Assembly (NCBI GenBank): GCA_013359265.1
Contig: JABWCD010000002.1
Span: 62,001 to 126,000, forward strand
Reading direction: 5' to 3'
DNA length: 64,000 nucleotides
DNA from: Candidatus Hydrogenedentota bacterium
GTDB lineage: Bacteria; Hydrogenedentota; Hydrogenedentia; Hydrogenedentales; SLHB01
In this document: one piece after another, positions 61,558-64,000 of the stretch
Layout of the letters: each line of letters opens with the position of its first letter
How positions within the stretch are numbered: position 1 is the stretch's first letter
Program-made: the position numbers and the translations under genes
Notes under the pieces: model-generated
What the model was told of the DNA's origin: nothing
Databases searched by the model: none
What the model saw: the letters and a program-made list of their open reading frames with translations, nothing else

Positions 61558-62775
61558 ATGCAGGCAGTGATCATGGCGGCGGGGCAGAGTACGCGGACGT
61601 ATCCGTTGACGCTGACGCGGCCGAAGCCGTTGTTGAAGATTGCGAACAGGACGATACTCGACCATCAGATCGACGCGTTGGCGGGGCTGGTGGACGAGGT
61701 GATCCTCGTGGTCTGGTATCGCAAGGACATGATCGAACGACAGTTTGGCGCGAGCCGGAACGGGACCGCGATCAAGTACGTGTACCAGACCGAGCAACTT
61801 GGCACGGGACATGCCGTTCTCCAATGCAAGAACGCGGTGCGCGGGCCGTTTATCGCGATGAATGGGGACGATCTCTACGACGCGGGCGACTTGAAGCGGC
61901 TGGCGGATATCGAGCAGGGCGCGTTGGCAAAGCACGTAGACGATCCGCGGTTGTACGGGATTTACGAAGTCACTTCCGACGGGTACGCGAAACGGATTGT
62001 CGAAAAGCCGGCGGAGGTATTCTCGAATCTGGCCAATGTCGGCGTGTACAAGTTTCAGCCGAACGTGTTCGATCTGCTCGAGACGACGCCGAAATCCGAA
62101 CGGGGCGAAATCGAGATTACGTCCGCGGTGCAGGCGCTTGCCGATTGCGGGAAGTTTCGCGTGATCGAGATGCTGGGGTACTGGCTGCCGATTGGGTATC
62201 CGTGGCATCTGCTTTCGGCAAACGAGTATTGGCTCGAAAACTATCTCGAACACACGATCGAGGGCGAGGTCAGCCCGTACGCGCACGTCAACGGGCGCGT
62301 GTACGTCGCGAAGGGCGCGGTGGTGCGCAGCGGCGCGGTCATCGACGGGCCGGTGTATATCGGCGAGGGTGCGAGCGTCGGGCCGAATTGTTTCATTCGC
62401 CCGTGTACGACGATCGGGGACCGCTGCAAAGTCGGTCACGCGGTAGAGATCAAGAATTCGATCCTCTTTGATCACGCCCACGTGCCGCACCTCAGCTACG
62501 TGGGCGACAGTGTCATCGGCGAACATTCGAACGTCGGCGCGGGGACCATCACCGCGAACTTCCGGCACGACGCGAAACACATCAACGCGATGGTGAAGGG
62601 CGCGCGGGTGGACACGGGGCGGCAGAAGTTTGGCGCAATCATCGGGGATCACGTGCACACGGGCATTAATACCTCGATTTACCCGGGCCGGATGCTCTGG
62701 CCGAATACGCTGACGTTCCCGGGAGAAGTGATACGGAAAGACGTCACGGAAATCAGGCGAACGCCGCAGGGATAG
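61558..62775 (+). CDS. sugar-1-phosphate nucleotidyltransferase with left-handed beta-helix (bifunctional GlmU/MPG1-like)
   Basis: A 405-residue protein. The N-terminal nucleotidyltransferase domain has AVIMAAGQSTRTYPLTLTRPKPLL, the G-X-G-T-R-type signature (here GQSTR), AMNGDDLYD as metal site and VEKPAEVFSNLANVG. From about residue 235 a left-handed beta-helix of hexapeptide repeats follows (VYVAKGAVVRSGAVIDGPVYIGEGASVGPNC), ending with a GlmU-like SVIGEHSNVGAGTITAN coil and an IYPGRMLWPNT cap. The pattern fits archaeal/bacterial GlmU-like or mannose/glucose-1-phosphate nucleotidyltransferases with an acetyltransferase-like tail. The exact sugar is uncertain. GGGAG lies 6 nt before the ATG, straight after the hexamer array. 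Confidence 0.9.
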   Translation: MQAVIMAAGQSTRTYPLTLTRPKPLLKIANRTILDHQIDALAGLVDEVILVVWYRKDMIERQFGASRNGTAIKYVYQTEQLGTGHAVLQCKNAVRGPFIAMNGDDLYDAGDLKRLADIEQGALAKHVDDPRLYGIYEVTSDGYAKRIVEKPAEVFSNLANVGVYKFQPNVFDLLETTPKSERGEIEITSAVQALADCGKFRVIEMLGYWLPIGYPWHLLSANEYWLENYLEHTIEGEVSPYAHVNGRVYVAKGAVVRSGAVIDGPVYIGEGASVGPNCFIRPCTTIGDRCKVGHAVEIKNSILFDHAHVPHLSYVGDSVIGEHSNVGAGTITANFRHDAKHINAMVKGARVDTGRQKFGAIIGDHVHTGINTSIYPGRMLWPNTLTFPGEVIRKDVTEIRRTPQG

Positions 62776-62828
62776 TGGTGGGGCTTGAAAATGAATCGAA
62801 TCGGGTTGATGTTGTCATGAGCATTCGC

Positions 62829-62976
62829 GCAATTTAAGACGTGTCGCAGCCGGTATGCTCTGTAGTTTTCGGTGCACATCGAGTGTACGAATACGATTAC
62901 GAGCACGATTACGAGCGCGAGCACGAGCACGAAGCACGAAAACGCAGCTATGTAACATATCGATTTGCTTCAGATC
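62829..62976. repeat. dispersed repeat element, copy B
   Basis: A ~150-bp intergenic segment with the same order of parts as copy A at 48629-48915 but without the insert: GTCGCAGCCGG-like start, ATCGAGTGTACGA, then eight hexamer-type units from 62888 (CGAATA, CGATTA, CGAGCA, CGATTA, CGAGCG, CGAGCA, CGAGCA, CGAAGCA) and a CGCAGCTATGTA tail. No gene is supported between 62776 and 63142. Confidence 0.7.
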
Positions 62977-63142
62977 ACGTCAAGGTTTCGGGAGGGAATC
63001 CAGGACCAGTATCTGTCGCAGTTTTTTGAGCGGGAAGGCTCGATTTGATTGAACCTAAGTCGGCTGCGCCGGGTTAGGTAGATGTGGATTCTGTGCAAAC
63101 GTACCAGAGGGCGCCGTAAACCTGCACCAGCCGGAATGCGCG

Positions 63143-64000
63143 CTAGCGGCGGAAGCGGAACGGCTTTCTGCGCGGGCGCGGCGACGAGGGGACGATATCG
63201 GGAAACAGATCACCCTCCGCGGAATCCGCGAGCATAGGTTCTGCGCCGACGGCGACGGGTTCAATGACGACTGCGCTTGGCGTCGGCGAGGTAATGACCT
63301 CGGGCCCGGGAAGATGCTCGGGCACGGCGGCCCAAATGGCCGGCGACTTCTTTTCTTTTCTATTTTTCTCGGTCGGGATGAGCGAGTAGCCGACGATGTC
63401 CGCCAAGTCCAGAAGGAATCCCAGCGCGAGGATCAGGTACTCGAGCGGACCGGCAGTGCGGAAGTCAAACAACTTCTGGAACACGGCGAAGAGGGGCGAT
63501 TCGAGTTTTACGGCAGGAGGCATCGGTGTACCGGCCAGCGCGGCGAAGTCTTTGATTTGCACGCGCAGGTCGTCCTGCAACTTCATCACGTCATCGAGTT
63601 TTGTGACGCTTGCCTGAACGAGCACCGCATCGACGTCCTTTTTCTTTTCCTGCGCGGCGAGGATGTTCTGCAGTTCGACTTGGGCGGTTTTTTCGAGGAG
63701 GGTCAGTTCGTATTCTTCCTTGCGCGCTTCGGTGCCGTAGCCCGCGGGCTTTTCGCGCAGGCCCTTGATCTCGGATTCGAGTTCGCCTTCCTGGCGCGCG
63801 ACCTGTTTTTCCAGTTCCTGTTTGCGTTCGTTTAGCTTGGCCTGGGTGGACGTGAGGTAGTCTTCGTAGGCCGTGCGCACTTTACTCTCGGAGTAGTTCA
63901 AGAAGAACTGCTGGTCGGCGGTGCGATAGAGGACGTCCATATTGAACGCAATCGAGATCGACGCGACGACCGTCAGGCCGATAATGCCGAAGATGTTGAG
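63143..64000 (-). CDS. membrane-anchored coiled-coil protein, truncated at the window edge
   Basis: At least 286 residues; the frame stays open to base 64000, so the N-terminus is missing. The visible start is a hydrophobic helix (FGIIGLTVVASISIAFNMDVLY), followed by ~110 residues of charged coiled coil (LNERKQELEKQVARQEGELESEI ...). A second hydrophobic helix follows near the middle (PLEYLILALGFLLDLADIVGYSL), and then a Pro/Ser-rich and basic tail. It may be a structural envelope or division-related protein; no known family is recognised. Its stop is ~370 bp from the nucleotidyltransferase stop, the two genes being convergent. Confidence 0.7.
   Translation of the reverse strand, partial: LNIFGIIGLTVVASISIAFNMDVLYRTADQQFFLNYSESKVRTAYEDYLTSTQAKLNERKQELEKQVARQEGELESEIKGLREKPAGYGTEARKEEYELTLLEKTAQVELQNILAAQEKKKDVDAVLVQASVTKLDDVMKLQDDLRVQIKDFAALAGTPMPPAVKLESPLFAVFQKLFDFRTAGPLEYLILALGFLLDLADIVGYSLIPTEKNRKEKKSPAIWAAVPEHLPGPEVITSPTPSAVVIEPVAVGAEPMLADSAEGDLFPDIVPSSPRPRRKPFRFRR

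Overview
The window is 64 kb of GC-rich bacterial chromosome from an organism with an outer membrane: it encodes an alginate-export-type porin, Tat-exported enzymes and Lipid-A-era style cell-envelope functions. Several families (the DUF1587/1592/1588/1585 c-type protein, the DUF1552 protein, repeated Tat-exported Gfo/Idh/MocA oxidoreductases, many URO-D-fold methyltransferases, Ser/Thr kinases with propeller-like C-termini) are typical of Planctomycetota and neighbouring uncultured phyla such as Candidatus Hydrogenedentota. That placement is inference; there is no rRNA or tRNA gene here to test it.

Region 1 (1-12 kb) is a carbohydrate locus: two exported Gfo/Idh/MocA proteins, an exported six-hairpin-glycosidase-like protein, an exported xylose-isomerase-like TIM barrel, an L-fucose/L-arabinose-isomerase-like protein, a large exported GH78 alpha-L-rhamnosidase and an L-rhamnose/H+ symporter (RhaT). 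Region 2 (12.1-21.7 kb) is a corrinoid methyl-transfer island: five divergent URO-D-family methyltransferase-like proteins, a stand-alone homocysteine S-methyltransferase module, a stand-alone B12-binding corrinoid protein and a RamA/RACo-type corrinoid-reactivating Fe-S ATPase. Together they resemble a methionine synthase broken into separate parts and fed by several methyl donors. Next to rhamnosidase and RhaT, a plausible job is to remove O-methyl groups from methylated sugars; that substrate is inference.

Region 3 (21.8-31.4 kb) holds another exported Gfo/Idh protein with an ApbE flavinyltransferase, an ABC exporter operon with a TPR-like third gene, the arginine genes argC-argJ-argB and an alpha/beta hydrolase. 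Region 4 (31.5-42.1 kb) holds a PlsC acyltransferase, a SLOG-plus-membrane-effector (SLATT-like) protein, a convergent TrkA-N/RyR channel-like protein (both belong to nucleotide-signal conflict-system families), fabH, a small helical protein and a two-kinase operon with a good sigma70 promoter. Region 5 (42.3-47.8 kb) has mntR, a porin preceded by two MntR-box-like palindromes placed in its promoter, an iron-type alcohol dehydrogenase with altered metal ligands, a TPR protein and a cation/H+ antiporter with an EIIA domain.

Region 6 (47.8-57.8 kb) is the most unusual in structure. After 1.4 kb of non-coding and decayed sequence come seven consecutive minus-strand ORFs, each joined to the next by a 4-nt ATGA overlap: the DUF1592-type gene, three divergent six-helix membrane proteins, two broken copies of the DUF1552 leader (one fused to a DUF1585 tail) and an intact DUF1552 gene. 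Ten perfect-length 37-bp tandem repeats sit upstream, followed by a GT-C/TPR membrane protein and a SET-domain protein. Region 7 (57.9-64 kb) has a fused 5-oxoprolinase/hydantoinase, a sugar-phosphate nucleotidyltransferase with a left-handed beta-helix, and a truncated coiled-coil membrane protein at the edge. Hexanucleotide arrays built from CGATTA and CGAGCA occur in at least six intergenic gaps and look like a genome-specific dispersed repeat.
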